The notes: generated by a model not told the origin, from the letters alone. 64,000 bases of DNA from Candidatus Zhuqueibacterota bacterium (GCA_016931935.1 JAFGDW010000221.1:1-64000); one strand, 5' to 3'. Positions 46,750 to 56,852 are shown, counted from the stretch's first letter. Numbers and translations are program-made.

Positions 46750-47691
46750 TTATTCTGCTGAATTTTTCTGTGATCGATTCAACCAGCTTAGCCAATCCAA
46801 TAAGCACTCACTCCATCTCCCGAGATGGGCGTCGGCGCGCGCCAGGCCAAAGCCGTGACCACCCACCGGAAAGATGTGCATTTCCGCAGAAACGTGGTTT
46901 TCCAACAGAGCATTATAAAATGCCAGACTATTTTTTACAGGAACCGACGTGTCATCTCCGGCGTGAACGAGAAATGTTGGGGGCGTTTGTTCGGTGACTT
47001 GAAGTTCGTTTGAAAAAGACGCCACCAGTGCAGAATCTGCATTTTCCCCAAGCAGTGCGTCGCGCGAGCCTCGATGCATAAACGACTGTGTAAACGTAAT
47101 AACCGGATAGATTAATATCATGAAGTCTGGCCGGGAACTTAAGGTTTCGACAGAATCGGAAGCTGATTTGTCGCCATAATCAAAATGCGTTCCCAGCGTG
47201 GATGCCAGATGCCCACCGGCAGAAAATCCCATCACACCGATTTTTGACAGATCGATGTGCCATTTTTCAGCATGAACGCGGGTCAAACGGATGGCACGTT
47301 TGGCATCCACCAACGGTGATTTGTATCCGATTATGTTGGATTTTGAAGTCGGGAGTCGATATTTCAACACAACGGCGGCGATACCATGGGCGTTTAATAG
47401 TTTGGCAATATCGGAACCCTCCAGGTCATAGGCCAGTCGAGCATAACCGCCACCGGGACAGATGACGACCGCTTGTCCGGTTGAACTTCGTCTTGACGGT
47501 ATATAAACCGCTATGTCCGGCACTTGTATATTACTGATACGGACGATGTCGGTAGAATCGCGTTGCTCAATCTCATCGCCTGATTGAGAGTTTGGTATGT
47601 TTTTCGGCCAGAGCGGAAGTAAATAGTCCTGACTGAAACCAAGTGCGGGAAGAATTAAAAAAATCAAACTTAACATTATCGATTTTTTCAT
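46750..47691 (-). CDS. exported esterase/alpha-beta hydrolase, acetylxylan-esterase-like (BD-FAE type)
   Basis: The 313-residue protein has a signal peptide (MKKSIMLSLIFLILPALGFSQ) and an esterase-lipase domain: ICPGGGYARLAYDLEGSDIA with the oxyanion glycines, nucleophile GFSAGGHLAS near residue 150, aspartate in HAGDDTSVPVKNS and histidine in VGGHGFGLA. This arrangement is typical of carbohydrate esterases often annotated as acetyl-xylan or feruloyl esterases (BD-FAE). The natural substrate is not shown. The ATG at 47691 is preferred because an AAAAGGA ribosome binding site lies at proper spacing; an ATG two codons earlier would overlap that site. Confidence 0.86.
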   Translation of the reverse strand: MKKSIMLSLIFLILPALGFSQDYLLPLWPKNIPNSQSGDEIEQRDSTDIVRISNIQVPDIAVYIPSRRSSTGQAVVICPGGGYARLAYDLEGSDIAKLLNAHGIAAVVLKYRLPTSKSNIIGYKSPLVDAKRAIRLTRVHAEKWHIDLSKIGVMGFSAGGHLASTLGTHFDYGDKSASDSVETLSSRPDFMILIYPVITFTQSFMHRGSRDALLGENADSALVASFSNELQVTEQTPPTFLVHAGDDTSVPVKNSLAFYNALLENHVSAEMHIFPVGGHGFGLARADAHLGRWSECLLDWLSWLNRSQKNSAE

Positions 47692-47987
47692 AATCATCCT
47701 TTTTTGTCTTTTATTGATTCGTTATTAGGCAAGAATACTGAGTAATGAGGAAAATAGTAAGTTTATTTTTAACCATCATATAATTTGTTCAGAAATAGCG
47801 GGATGGAATCTATTATAAAACGTTTCATTTAAATTGATTTCAACTCGCAAAGTTACTTCCGGATGCAGGCTTCAGCAAAAAAAGCCTTATACAGTTAATA
47901 TTAAAAAATATAATGCGAAGGTTTGGCGACGAATACAAAGTTAGAATTGACAACTACTATTGGTATCCTTTCAATATTAGTTGGTTA

Positions 47988-48050
47988 TGTTGACTTCGAC
48001 AAGCTCAGTCAACGGTATGTTCCGTACCTTGAGCTTGTCGAAGGGTACAC
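47988..48050. repeat. family B repeat with perfect 14-bp inverted arms
   Basis: CTTCGACAAGCTCA (47994-48007) and TGAGCTTGTCGAAG (48030-48043) are perfect inverted copies around a 22-bp spacer. It lies in the 380-bp gap between the esterase and plsY genes; nothing else was recognised there. Because of its position it may form a hairpin in plsY-derived transcripts. Confidence 0.75.
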
Positions 48051-48077
48051 TCACCATCATTTATTGAACGGATACTA

Positions 48078-48713
48078 CTATTGTTTCACTTTACTGCCGA
48101 TTTTGTTTTCTTCCCCCTTTAATAATCGCTTGATATTGCTGCGATGCGTGAATACAATCAATAGTGCAATTAAAGCACCGAAATAAAGCATCACATCGCT
48201 TACAGGACGTTGCAAACCGAATCGTAATACTGCCAGGGTAATCGGTAATGAAATGGCAGAAATCATTGAGCTGACGGAGACAATTCGGGATAAAAATAAT
48301 GTCAGACCAAATACAATCAAACAGACAAGTGCAGCCAGCGGATAAATTCCGATAATCATGCCAGCACCAGTGCCAACACCCTTCCCTCCGCGAAAACCGG
48401 CAAACACTGTCCAGATGTGCCCGATGATGGCGCTAAGTCCGGCAAATATCTGGATCAGATCTCCGGACATTGCCGGCTGATCCACGCGTATTTTGGCAAT
48501 AAGAACCGTGGCAACGATCCCTTTGGCAATATCAATTAACATGACCGACAGACCAAGTTTCCAACCAAGAATTCGCCAGGCATTGGTTCCGCCGGCATTG
48601 CCGCTACCATGTTCGCGAATATCAATTCCGCGAAACAGCTTTGAAAAGATAATGCTGGTTGGAATGGAGCCAACAAGATAGCTCAGGACAAAAATTAGTA
48701 TTAGCGAAACCAT
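48078..48713 (-). CDS. plsY: glycerol-3-phosphate acyltransferase PlsY
   Basis: PlsY transfers an acyl group from acyl-phosphate to glycerol-3-phosphate, the first step of phospholipid synthesis, in the inner membrane. The 211-residue protein shows the membrane-bound PlsY signatures: GSIPTSIIFSKLFRGIDIREHGSGNAGGTNAWRILG near the start, GHIWTVFAGFRGGKGVGTG in the middle and THRSNIKRLLKGEENKIG at the end, with five to seven membrane segments. The ATG at 48713 has a GGAGAAGG ribosome binding site; the frame is open further upstream but without family similarity. plsC lies 74 bp upstream on the same strand, so both acylation steps are encoded together. Confidence 0.95.
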   Translation of the reverse strand: MVSLILIFVLSYLVGSIPTSIIFSKLFRGIDIREHGSGNAGGTNAWRILGWKLGLSVMLIDIAKGIVATVLIAKIRVDQPAMSGDLIQIFAGLSAIIGHIWTVFAGFRGGKGVGTGAGMIIGIYPLAALVCLIVFGLTLFLSRIVSVSSMISAISLPITLAVLRFGLQRPVSDVMLYFGALIALLIVFTHRSNIKRLLKGEENKIGSKVKQ

Positions 48714-48787
48714 TTTTCCTTCTCCTTTTTGATTGCAATGCGAGCGGTCGTGTAAACGATATTGATAGGCCAACGATATGGCGTTTA

Positions 48788-49492
48788 TTACACAACCATG
48801 AGTTGTTCAATTTTTTCCCGAATCAGATCGCGCAACTCATTCACTTTCATATGCTGATAGTTATCATATGGAATCGGCTCCCCAATTCGAAAGTGAACTG
48901 TACCCGGACGAAGCAACAAACTCTGTACTTGTTTAATTTCAAAAGCGCCAACCATCGCCAACGGAACAATTGTTGCACAGGCGTTTTTTGCCAGGTGGAA
49001 CGGACCTTTCATGAATGTCCGTAATTTCCCATCTCGGGTGCGATGACCTTCCGGAAGAATGATGATAGAAGTTCCGTCTTCGAGCGCTGCCTGGGCCTGT
49101 TTCAAACTTTCAATTGCGGATTTTGTGTTGTGGTGACTAATCGGGATATTCCCGAATTTTCGAATCACCGTCCCCCAAATCGGCCAGCGAAAATGGCTAT
49201 CGAGTTCCACACCCCGTGTCAGGTTGGGCAGATAACCATTTAAAACGAATGAATCGAACATATTTACGTGATTGCACATGAATAAATATGTTCGCTTCGG
49301 ATCAAGATGCCCATTCATAATCCGATCTACGCGAATTCCAAATATACCAAGTATCAGCCGACAGAAGAATTTAATTAATGGATCGAACCGATATGAGCCG
49401 CCTAAAATCGAAAGAACGATTGTAATCCCGGCGAGCAGAAGAAATATCGGAATTCCGATCAGGTAAATCAGAATCGAACGCACGTGTGTCAT
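48788..49492 (-). CDS. plsC: 1-acyl-sn-glycerol-3-phosphate acyltransferase PlsC-like
   Basis: PlsC converts lysophosphatidate to phosphatidate. The 234-residue protein has two N-terminal membrane segments, the catalytic NH(x4)D motif as NHVNMFD, the phosphate-binding LPEGHRTRDGKLRTFMKG (the third block, usually EGTRS) and PLAMVGAFEIKQ. It stands just upstream of plsY, so the operon provides both acyltransferases of de novo phosphatidate synthesis. The exact acyl donor and specificity are not visible. Confidence 0.9.
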   Translation of the reverse strand: MTHVRSILIYLIGIPIFLLLAGITIVLSILGGSYRFDPLIKFFCRLILGIFGIRVDRIMNGHLDPKRTYLFMCNHVNMFDSFVLNGYLPNLTRGVELDSHFRWPIWGTVIRKFGNIPISHHNTKSAIESLKQAQAALEDGTSIIILPEGHRTRDGKLRTFMKGPFHLAKNACATIVPLAMVGAFEIKQVQSLLLRPGTVHFRIGEPIPYDNYQHMKVNELRDLIREKIEQLMVV

Positions 49493-49668
49493 GTAATTTG
49501 TGTAATTCTGGTTTGGTATGCTTTTTTATTATGACAAAAATATAATAAAAAAACCGGCCATTTGCAATTAAAAAAAAGACCGATTAGATGGGGATGCGTA
49601 ATGCGTAAGTCAGAAAGATTATTTGACAGATTGAAATCGGACTATGTAGGTAGGATGGCAGCGCTGAA

Positions 49669-51006
49669 TCACCTGGCAATGAAAATTTGTCCGTGAAACG
49701 GCTCGAGCGATAAGCTTGAAGGTTTAATATCGAGTTCCGTGTCTTTCATTGATGTAACATTATAGGATATCCATTGATTTGATTCATGGGGAATGGTTAA
49801 TTCAACGTTGGCGGGTGTATCAGATAAATTAAGAACAATGCATGCAAAATGGTTTTCAGATTGTCGATAAAATGCGGCAATTTGTCTGGAATTGTTGTGC
49901 GGCAAGGCGTCAATTGCTCCATTAGTGAAAACAGGATACTGTTTCCGTAAATGAATGAGAGATTTATAAAAACTTTTAACGCTGTTTGCGCCACGAATTT
50001 TCCAGTTAATGGGACTTTGATCAAACAGGCTAATATATTTCGTTTCACCGACTTCCTGGCCATTATTAATTAAAGGCATGCCCGGTGATGTAAACACAAG
50101 CGCAGCAAACGGACGAAAGGAATGGACACCAAATTTATAAACGGCGCGGGCGTGATCATGGTTTTCAAGAAAACGAAAACGCAATGCATTGGCCGGATAA
50201 TCCTTTTGAGAATTGCAAATGTGTTCAATTGCCGATTGGGCATCAGCCTCTTGCGTGTATATTTTTGACATAATGTGATACAGCGACCAATCGTAGGTAA
50301 CATTAAACGATTGCAGATGTAATTCCGGATCTTCCCATTCGGCAATCATAAAAAACTCGGGATTAATTGTGGTAAGCTGATTGTGGATGTCGCTCCAAAA
50401 CGATTCCGGCACCAACCCGGCGACATCACAGCGAAAGCCATCGACACCCATTTCCTTAATCCAATAAATCATCACATCTTTCATGTACTGAACCATTTTT
50501 GGATTTTCATAGTTGAAATCAATCACATCTGACCAGCCGGGAATTTGTCGTGTGAATTCACCGGATTCATCCTTTTGGAACCAGTCCGGATGATCCTGCA
50601 ATTCGGAATGATCCTGTGCGCCGTGATTACTTACTAAATCTATAATTATACGCATGCCGCGTTGATGCGCTTCCGCTACAAGTGTTTTAAAATGTTCTTT
50701 TCTACCCAAATCAGGGTGAATACGCATGTGATCACGCACTGCGTAAGGACTGCCCAACGGGCCTTTGCGTTTTTTCGTGCCAATAGTATGAATGGGCATC
50801 AACCATAAAATATTGACACCTAAATCCGCTAATTCCGGCAGTCGTTTTGTAATGGCTGTAAATGTTGCTTCATTGCTGAATGCCCGTGGGTTGATTTCAT
50901 AGACAACAGATGATGACAACCATGACGGAGATGCTATTCCCGGTGTATCACTATATGATCTTGTGCGTTTGATAATACCGAAATTGTCGAGTGTTGAAAT
51001 CGGCAT
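49669..51006 (-). CDS. alpha-amylase family glycoside hydrolase (GH13), cytoplasmic
   Basis: The 445-residue protein has the GH13 barrel with the four conserved regions: region I DLVSNH, region II GFRCDVAG with the nucleophilic aspartate, region III EWED with the general acid glutamate, and region IV FLENHDHAR. The start resembles maltogenic or trehalose-type enzymes (VVYEINPRAFSNEATF). The C-terminal beta domain (IVLNLSDTPANVELTIPHE) is short. No signal peptide is visible, so it should act inside the cell on glycogen-derived or imported glucans. The substrate is not determined. It is monocistronic on the minus strand. Confidence 0.9.
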   Translation of the reverse strand: MPISTLDNFGIIKRTRSYSDTPGIASPSWLSSSVVYEINPRAFSNEATFTAITKRLPELADLGVNILWLMPIHTIGTKKRKGPLGSPYAVRDHMRIHPDLGRKEHFKTLVAEAHQRGMRIIIDLVSNHGAQDHSELQDHPDWFQKDESGEFTRQIPGWSDVIDFNYENPKMVQYMKDVMIYWIKEMGVDGFRCDVAGLVPESFWSDIHNQLTTINPEFFMIAEWEDPELHLQSFNVTYDWSLYHIMSKIYTQEADAQSAIEHICNSQKDYPANALRFRFLENHDHARAVYKFGVHSFRPFAALVFTSPGMPLINNGQEVGETKYISLFDQSPINWKIRGANSVKSFYKSLIHLRKQYPVFTNGAIDALPHNNSRQIAAFYRQSENHFACIVLNLSDTPANVELTIPHESNQWISYNVTSMKDTELDIKPSSLSLEPFHGQIFIAR

Positions 51007-51093
51007 GCGTACTCCTGTTGTTCATTCAGAATTAAAGAGTGAAAAGCAGATTAAGACCCGGTGTAACGGATTGTAAAACAACAAAATGGAAAA

Positions 51094-53082
51094 CTAACGC
51101 AGCAGGAGAAGTTTTTGGGTCTCGTGGAAAGTACCGACGTTTAGGCTAAAAATGTAGACGCCTGAAGTAACCGGTAAGCCGTTGTTATTAGTTCCATTCC
51201 AGTGAAAGAGATATGTGTTGGCCGTCTGGAATTCATTAACGATTGTTTTTACAAGTTGGCCAGAAATATTATACATAGACAATGTAACGCTATTGGGTTG
51301 ATAAAGTTCGTATTTTATGGTTGTTTTGCTGTTAAATGGATTCGGATAGTTGGCATATAGCACGAATTTTTCCGGATGTGTTGTATCGTTATCCGGAGGT
51401 GTCACTGTTGTATCATCCGATTGAAAGGAAAAATGCGACGATGGTGCGTCGTACGGGTGCGTTTTGCGTGCCCCGCTTTCATCTGTGGCAGTAATATAAA
51501 ATGATAATACGAAATTGCCTTTTGGTGTGGGGATAATCGTTTGGTATTGATGGTCTATATCGGTTTTTTGCATTTGGACAGAATTATATTTATTTTCATC
51601 GAATGAATAATAAAATCGTACAGAATCTTCAGGAATATTTAATTTAGAAAAGATATTCGTTTTAATAGTATAGCGATTGTTGCCCTTTTCGATTTCGGGA
51701 AGGTTACTGAAAAAGAGACCATGATAGTACAAGGCCTCGACAGCATTTACAATTCCCCAGCCATAGTCGTTATTCGGATCGTCTGCACGGCTTGCTGTTT
51801 TGCGCAGGGCATCGCGCACTTGCATTGGTGTTAATTCCGGATGAGCTGATAAAATAAGCCCGGCAACACCTGCTACCAGAGGCGCGGAAAACGATGTGCC
51901 CTGAACAAATGAATAATCTGCATCACCGGAGGCACGGGCAGCATACACTCCGGAACCCATGGCAACGACATCCGGTTTGATACGACCATCAAAGGTTGGC
52001 CCTCTTGAACTAAACGAATTTAATTGCCCGCTGCTATTAACGCCGCCGACACTTATAACACTATCGCCGTCCGCCGGGGCAATCATATATTTCCAACTGT
52101 TTGAACGTTCATTCCCCATGGAATTTACTACAACAACGCCCTTGCGAGCGGCAATATCGGCAGCTTTAGTCGTAATCGCTGTATTGCCATCCATATCACT
52201 GTATTGGTACCAGTCGTTATAGCCAAGCGAACTGCTAACAACATCCACGCCTTGTGCTTCCATCCATTCAAGACCGGCCACCCAGTAGTCTTCTTCAGCG
52301 ATGGTCTCGCTACGGTCGTCTTCGGTTTTGGCAAGCAGGAATTGCGCATCATAAGCGGGGCCAATTAGCTTACCGTATTTATAGCCGCCAAGAACAGATA
52401 ACACGTTTGTGCCGTGATTACGTTGACTACTGATATCGTTGTTACTTTCCTGGTTATCGGTATTACTATCTTTGTTGATAAAATCATATTCGGCAATGAC
52501 CTTTAACCTGGCAAAGGCTTCATGTTGCTTATAGCGAAAGCCTGTATCCAGAACGCCTATTAAAACGTCCAGTCCGGTAATGCCCATTTGATGAGCGTCA
52601 GTAACACGGATCTGATAATTTTGATTAAGTGATGAACCGTATTCATCTTCCAGTGTTTGACTTGCAGATAATTTGGTGGCGGAAGGCGCGACTGTTTTAA
52701 CCGGATACGGGTGGAATTGTTGAACCGGGCGAACGTCGATTATCCACGATTGTGATTTCAACAGTGTAATTTGTGCGGTTGTCAGATGGGCGCTAACAGA
52801 ATTCAGCCAGCGGGATTGCTGAATCGGCTCGATTCCCATTCTGTCTAGCCGTTCAAGGTAGGCCGGGCTAATTGGCACGTCGTAATGATCGGTTATGGTG
52901 GTGGCGGCTAGTGTTTTGGCTCGGCGAATTAATGCTCGTTTGGAGAGTGCCGGTGTTTCCTGGCTATTATATTGTGGTTTGTCTTTAAAAAAAATCCAAT
53001 ATTTTCCATAACTACACAACGCATTATTCGACAGGCTGAATAATAGAATAATAATGACAAAAAAGTACGCACAATATTTCAT
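51094..53082 (-). CDS. secreted subtilisin-like serine protease (S8) with C-terminal sorting-type domain
   Basis: The 662-residue precursor has a signal peptide (FFVIIILLFSLSNNALC). An inhibitor-like propeptide region follows to about residue 130, then an S8 catalytic domain with aspartate in GVLDTGF near 180, histidine in NHGTNVLSV near 228, the oxyanion asparagine in VNSMGNE and serine in GTSFSAPLVAG near 404. After a linker comes a domain with NYPNPFNSKTTIKYEL, MYNISGQLVKTI and SGVYIFSLNVG, a type IX secretion/FlgD-like C-terminal fold also found at the end of the giant protein. Secretion to the surface or medium is likely, perhaps with processing of other exported proteins. The catalytic triad is intact. 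Confidence 0.93.
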   Translation of the reverse strand: MKYCAYFFVIIILLFSLSNNALCSYGKYWIFFKDKPQYNSQETPALSKRALIRRAKTLAATTITDHYDVPISPAYLERLDRMGIEPIQQSRWLNSVSAHLTTAQITLLKSQSWIIDVRPVQQFHPYPVKTVAPSATKLSASQTLEDEYGSSLNQNYQIRVTDAHQMGITGLDVLIGVLDTGFRYKQHEAFARLKVIAEYDFINKDSNTDNQESNNDISSQRNHGTNVLSVLGGYKYGKLIGPAYDAQFLLAKTEDDRSETIAEEDYWVAGLEWMEAQGVDVVSSSLGYNDWYQYSDMDGNTAITTKAADIAARKGVVVVNSMGNERSNSWKYMIAPADGDSVISVGGVNSSGQLNSFSSRGPTFDGRIKPDVVAMGSGVYAARASGDADYSFVQGTSFSAPLVAGVAGLILSAHPELTPMQVRDALRKTASRADDPNNDYGWGIVNAVEALYYHGLFFSNLPEIEKGNNRYTIKTNIFSKLNIPEDSVRFYYSFDENKYNSVQMQKTDIDHQYQTIIPTPKGNFVLSFYITATDESGARKTHPYDAPSSHFSFQSDDTTVTPPDNDTTHPEKFVLYANYPNPFNSKTTIKYELYQPNSVTLSMYNISGQLVKTIVNEFQTANTYLFHWNGTNNNGLPVTSGVYIFSLNVGTFHETQKLLLLR

Positions 53083-53240
53083 AGCACAACCACCACTTAT
53101 AAAATGACGGATCAGTCAAATTCGACCGATCCGTGCTTGTATTTGAATGCTATTTTCTGCAAAGACGGTTTGTGAAAGCTAAAAAATGTGAACGGCTAGC
53201 TGAAAATAATGATCAATTCAAAGTAAATTAATTAACGCGG

Positions 53241-53316
53241 TTCGACGGAATATGTCCTGAGCTTATCAATGGATTCACCGTGAAGATTGAACTTCAGCCT
53301 GAGCGTAGTCGAAGGC
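53241..53316. repeat. intergenic repeat, family B, compound copy
   Basis: TTCGACGG, TCCTGAGCTTATCAA and CCTGAGCGTAGTCGAAGG lie in order in the 280-bp gap between the protease and cyclophilin genes. The 13-mer GAAGATTGAACTT at 53282-53294 recurs at 58203-58215 near another copy. Confidence 0.6.
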
Positions 53317-53362
53317 GATTCGTTGAACTGGTCATTCATATTAAACGTAATATCTGATTTTG

Positions 53363-54007
53363 TTATTTTTTAACCACACGAACTTCTTCCATAACAACAT
53401 CAACTTTGGGACGATCATGTGAATCACGCTCTACACCGACAATTTTATCAACAATATCCATGCCTTTTGTAACACGGGCAAACACAGTGTATTGTCCATC
53501 GAGATGATATTTTGGTGAAACACAAATAAAAAATTGGGTTCCGGCACTGTTTATGTCGCGGCCACGAGCAGTTGATATAATACCGCGATCATGATGAATA
53601 TCATTGAATTCGGCGTTTAACTTGTAGCCGGCATCGCCAGTACCATCGTTCGCCGGATTATCATCACGGGTTAAAATATCGCCTCCCTGAATTACAAAGC
53701 CTGGTACTACACGATGAAATGTAGTGCCATCATAAAATCCGGCATTGGCCAGTTTTTTAAAATTGGCGCAGTGGTTCGGGGCTTTTTCCGCGAAGAATTC
53801 CAGTTCAATTGTACCCATTGTCGTTTTAATGACGGCTTTTTCATCATCTGTTACCGGTTCGTTGGGAAGCGCCTGGACTTTCTGTTTTAAGGCTTCAATT
53901 TCCTGAGCAGACAGTTTTGCAAAAACTTTCGGTTCGGATTTCTTTTCCCCACAGTTTGACAACAAAAGCGCAGCAAGCATCATCATCATTCCTGCTTTCT
54001 TGATCAT
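53363..54007 (-). CDS. cyclophilin-type peptidylprolyl isomerase lipoprotein
   Basis: The 214-residue protein has a lipoprotein signal (MMLAALLLSNC, lipobox LSNC) and a charged linker. The cyclophilin domain follows: TTMGTIELEFFAEKAPNHCANF, FHRVVPGFVIQGGD with the active-site arginine, GTGDAGYKLNAEF, STARGRDINSAGTQFFI and HLDGQYTVFARV. It catalyses proline isomerisation during folding in the periplasm. It is transcribed away from priA, with a 212-bp gap. Together with the three parvulins it makes four exported PPIases in this window. Confidence 0.94.
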   Translation of the reverse strand: MIKKAGMMMMLAALLLSNCGEKKSEPKVFAKLSAQEIEALKQKVQALPNEPVTDDEKAVIKTTMGTIELEFFAEKAPNHCANFKKLANAGFYDGTTFHRVVPGFVIQGGDILTRDDNPANDGTGDAGYKLNAEFNDIHHDRGIISTARGRDINSAGTQFFICVSPKYHLDGQYTVFARVTKGMDIVDKIVGVERDSHDRPKVDVVMEEVRVVKK

Positions 54008-54219
54008 TGTAAATACTCCATATGCTTTTTTTTAAATGAGTTAACAAAATTAACCTATAGTAGCAAATATTCCATAAAAAGTCAAGGAAAATCATTTTGA
54101 ATATTGGTGTTTCGGGCGGAAAAGGCTGTGTACCAGAAGAAAGCTATCGTGCGAATGAAGGATGAAAAGAGATATGTCTTTTCAGTTGCAATTGAAACAG
54201 AAAATTGTTACTTTCATCC

Positions 54220-56700
54220 ATGTCTCATGAAAAAACATATGTTGATATTGCATTACCGGTTCCCGTGTATCAGATGTTCACTTATATGTTACCCGAGACA
54301 CTGCGTGATTCTGCAGAAATTGGTATGCGGGTGCTGGTTCCATTTGGTAAACGCCATCTGACCGGTTTTATTGTTGCATTTCCGGCAATGGCACAGGTGA
54401 GCAACATTCGGCAGGTGATGGACCTGGTCGATGATTCACCGATGATCAACGCTGAACAATTACGCCTGGCCGAGTGGATTTCATTATATTACATCTGTCC
54501 ATTGGGCGATGTGCTTCGGGCAATGGTTCCCGGTGGAACCCAAATTGCGTCTCAGGTATGGCTAATTCCAACCAATAAACTAAAATTGATTACCCACCAG
54601 ATTCACACTATTCGATCCCCTCAACAGCAAGCGGTATTCGAATTTGTCTTGAATGATCATACACCAACGTTGCAACGTCTGCTAAAGCATGTGAAAATAT
54701 CCAATCCATATTTTACGTTAAATCAATTGGAACGTGAAAGCTGGATTAGCAGGCAAATGGAAATGACTCGTCCAACAGCCCGGCCAAAGTTGGAACTGTG
54801 GGTCCGTATGGTAATTGAAAAATCAGCACTCGGCGAAATTATTCAAAAGTTGGAAAAACGCAGTCCGGCGCAAGCACGGTGTTTGCAGCAATTACAGGAA
54901 AATGGAGAGATGTTAAAATACGATCTTTGCCAGGCTGCCAATACGTCAACGGCGGTTATAAATGCACTCGCGCGAAAAGAACTGATTGAAGTGTTTAAAA
55001 AGGAAGTGATGCGTGAATATCAACTCGAGTATAATGTGAAGACTCGAACGGATATTTCGCTAAATGATGAACAGCGTGTGGCTGTTGATGCGGTAAGTAA
55101 TAGTTTTGCGCGCAGGCTGTTTGATGTGTTTTTACTGCTTGGAGTAACCGGCAGTGGCAAAACGCAGGTTTACATCGAAACATTGAAGCAGGTTATTCAG
55201 AATGGTAAAACGGCAATTATTTTGGTTCCGGAAATTTCATTAACTCCACAAACAGTCAGCCGGTTTACCGCGAATTTCCCGGGAATGGTTGCCGTGCTTC
55301 ATAGCAGAATGTCCGTGGGAGAACGATTCGACTCCTGGCGTCGGATTCGTGCTGGAGATTATCAGATTGTGATTGGGCCGCGCTCGGCGATTTTTGCTCC
55401 GTTGACAAATATTGGATTGATTGTTGTGGACGAGGAACATGAGTCAAGCTATAAGCAATACGATTCCACGCCATTGTATCATGCTCGTGATGTCGCGATC
55501 GTTCGTGCCAAGCTGAACGAGGCTGTAGTTATTCTTGGCTCGGCGACTCCATCTGTTGAATCATATTATAATGCACGAATCGGTAAATATAAATTACTCA
55601 CCTTGAACCAGCGAATCGAAAATATTCCGTTACCTGCCGTCAAAGTGTATGATATGCGGGAAATACCAAGTCATACATTGAAAGGTGAATTGCGCATATT
55701 ATCACCGTTGCTGGAAAAAGCAATTCGTCAAAAGCTGGATCTTAATGAACAGGTGATCCTATTGCAGAATCGCCGTGGTTATTCATCGTTTATCATGTGT
55801 CAGGATTGCGGGCATATTGAACGATGCGAGCAATGCGATATTACGCTGACGTTTCATGTATCGGTTCATCGTTTACGCTGCCATTATTGCAATTTTATCA
55901 AACGTGCGCCAGAAACCTGCCCTGCATGTAACAGCCGGGAACTGGTGTTTCACGGTATTGGTACGCAACGGGTGGAAGAAGCTTTGCAACAAACATTTCC
56001 AACTGCCAGAATTTTACGGATGGATATGGATACGACCACCCAAAAGCAATCGCACGAGCGAATGTTGCAGGAGTTTGCCAATCGTAAATACGATATTTTG
56101 CTGGGCACACAAATGGTGGCCAAGGGGTTGGATTTTGAAGGTGTTACGCTGGTCGGAGTAGTGTCGGCAGATACGGCGATGTACTTGCCGGACTTTCGGG
56201 CATCCGAGCGAACGTTTCAATTACTTACTCAGGTAGCCGGGCGTGCAGGTCGCAAAGGTGGCGCCGGAGATGTAATTATCCAAACCCAGGCGCCGGATAA
56301 TTTTGGATTGATTTGTGCAAGGACCCATGATTCTGTGAAGTTTTTTGCATCCGAAATTCAGCATCGTAAGGAACTAAGTTACCCCCCATTCTCTCGCCTG
56401 GTGCAAGTGCTCGTCAAGGGCACCGATGAGCAGGAGGTGATCCAATCGATAAACAGTATTCATGACTATCTAAATCATGAGAAATATCCCTGGATAATTC
56501 TGGGTCCCGTACCTGCGCCGATCGCCAAAATTCAGAAATACTCACGCTGGCACCTGATTTTGAAAGTGGATAAAAAAAATGATCCGAATGGAATGTATAC
56601 GCATCGAATTTTAACAACAATGATGAAAACACAGCCATTTGTCCGCAATAGTGACCGCATTCGCATCTCTATTAATGTGGATCCGACGTCGTTATTATGA
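54220..56700 (+). CDS. priA: primosomal replication protein N' (PriA helicase)
   Basis: PriA restarts collapsed replication forks. The 826-residue protein has an N-terminal DNA-binding domain (VDIALPVPVYQMFTYMLPE, VLVPFGKRHLTGFIVAF), a helicase core with Walker A GVTGSGKTQVYIE near residue 308, DEEHESSYKQ, and a zinc-binding insert with eight cysteines near residues 527-569 (CQDCGHIERCEQC then CHYCNFIKRAPETCPAC), QVAGRAGRKG, and the C-terminal PFSRLVQVLVKG. The ATG at 54220 is preferred over a TTG five codons earlier because it begins the conserved region. There is no obvious ribosome binding site. All motifs are intact. Confidence 0.96.
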   Translation: MSHEKTYVDIALPVPVYQMFTYMLPETLRDSAEIGMRVLVPFGKRHLTGFIVAFPAMAQVSNIRQVMDLVDDSPMINAEQLRLAEWISLYYICPLGDVLRAMVPGGTQIASQVWLIPTNKLKLITHQIHTIRSPQQQAVFEFVLNDHTPTLQRLLKHVKISNPYFTLNQLERESWISRQMEMTRPTARPKLELWVRMVIEKSALGEIIQKLEKRSPAQARCLQQLQENGEMLKYDLCQAANTSTAVINALARKELIEVFKKEVMREYQLEYNVKTRTDISLNDEQRVAVDAVSNSFARRLFDVFLLLGVTGSGKTQVYIETLKQVIQNGKTAIILVPEISLTPQTVSRFTANFPGMVAVLHSRMSVGERFDSWRRIRAGDYQIVIGPRSAIFAPLTNIGLIVVDEEHESSYKQYDSTPLYHARDVAIVRAKLNEAVVILGSATPSVESYYNARIGKYKLLTLNQRIENIPLPAVKVYDMREIPSHTLKGELRILSPLLEKAIRQKLDLNEQVILLQNRRGYSSFIMCQDCGHIERCEQCDITLTFHVSVHRLRCHYCNFIKRAPETCPACNSRELVFHGIGTQRVEEALQQTFPTARILRMDMDTTTQKQSHERMLQEFANRKYDILLGTQMVAKGLDFEGVTLVGVVSADTAMYLPDFRASERTFQLLTQVAGRAGRKGGAGDVIIQTQAPDNFGLICARTHDSVKFFASEIQHRKELSYPPFSRLVQVLVKGTDEQEVIQSINSIHDYLNHEKYPWIILGPVPAPIAKIQKYSRWHLILKVDKKNDPNGMYTHRILTTMMKTQPFVRNSDRIRISINVDPTSLL

Positions 56701-56776
56701 AAAATTGCCTACAATTCACTCTTACCGAAACGTAAATTCACCAAAAGTTACTTTCCTGAAAAATCTAAAATTTCTC

Positions 56777-56805
56777 TTGCATAAGTAGTATACAAGTCAT
56801 ATATT
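56777..56805 (+). promoter_or_regulatory. possible housekeeping promoter for the metallophosphoesterase gene
   Basis: TTGCAT (56777-56782) and TATATT (56800-56805) are separated by 17 bp in an AT-rich gap, about 47 bp before the TTG start. The -10 box matches 5 of 6 consensus bases, the -35 only 3 of 6. Confidence 0.3.
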
Positions 56806-56852
56806 AAGTCAATAATTACTTAATTATCAGCACCTTTTTCAGGAGAGAATTT

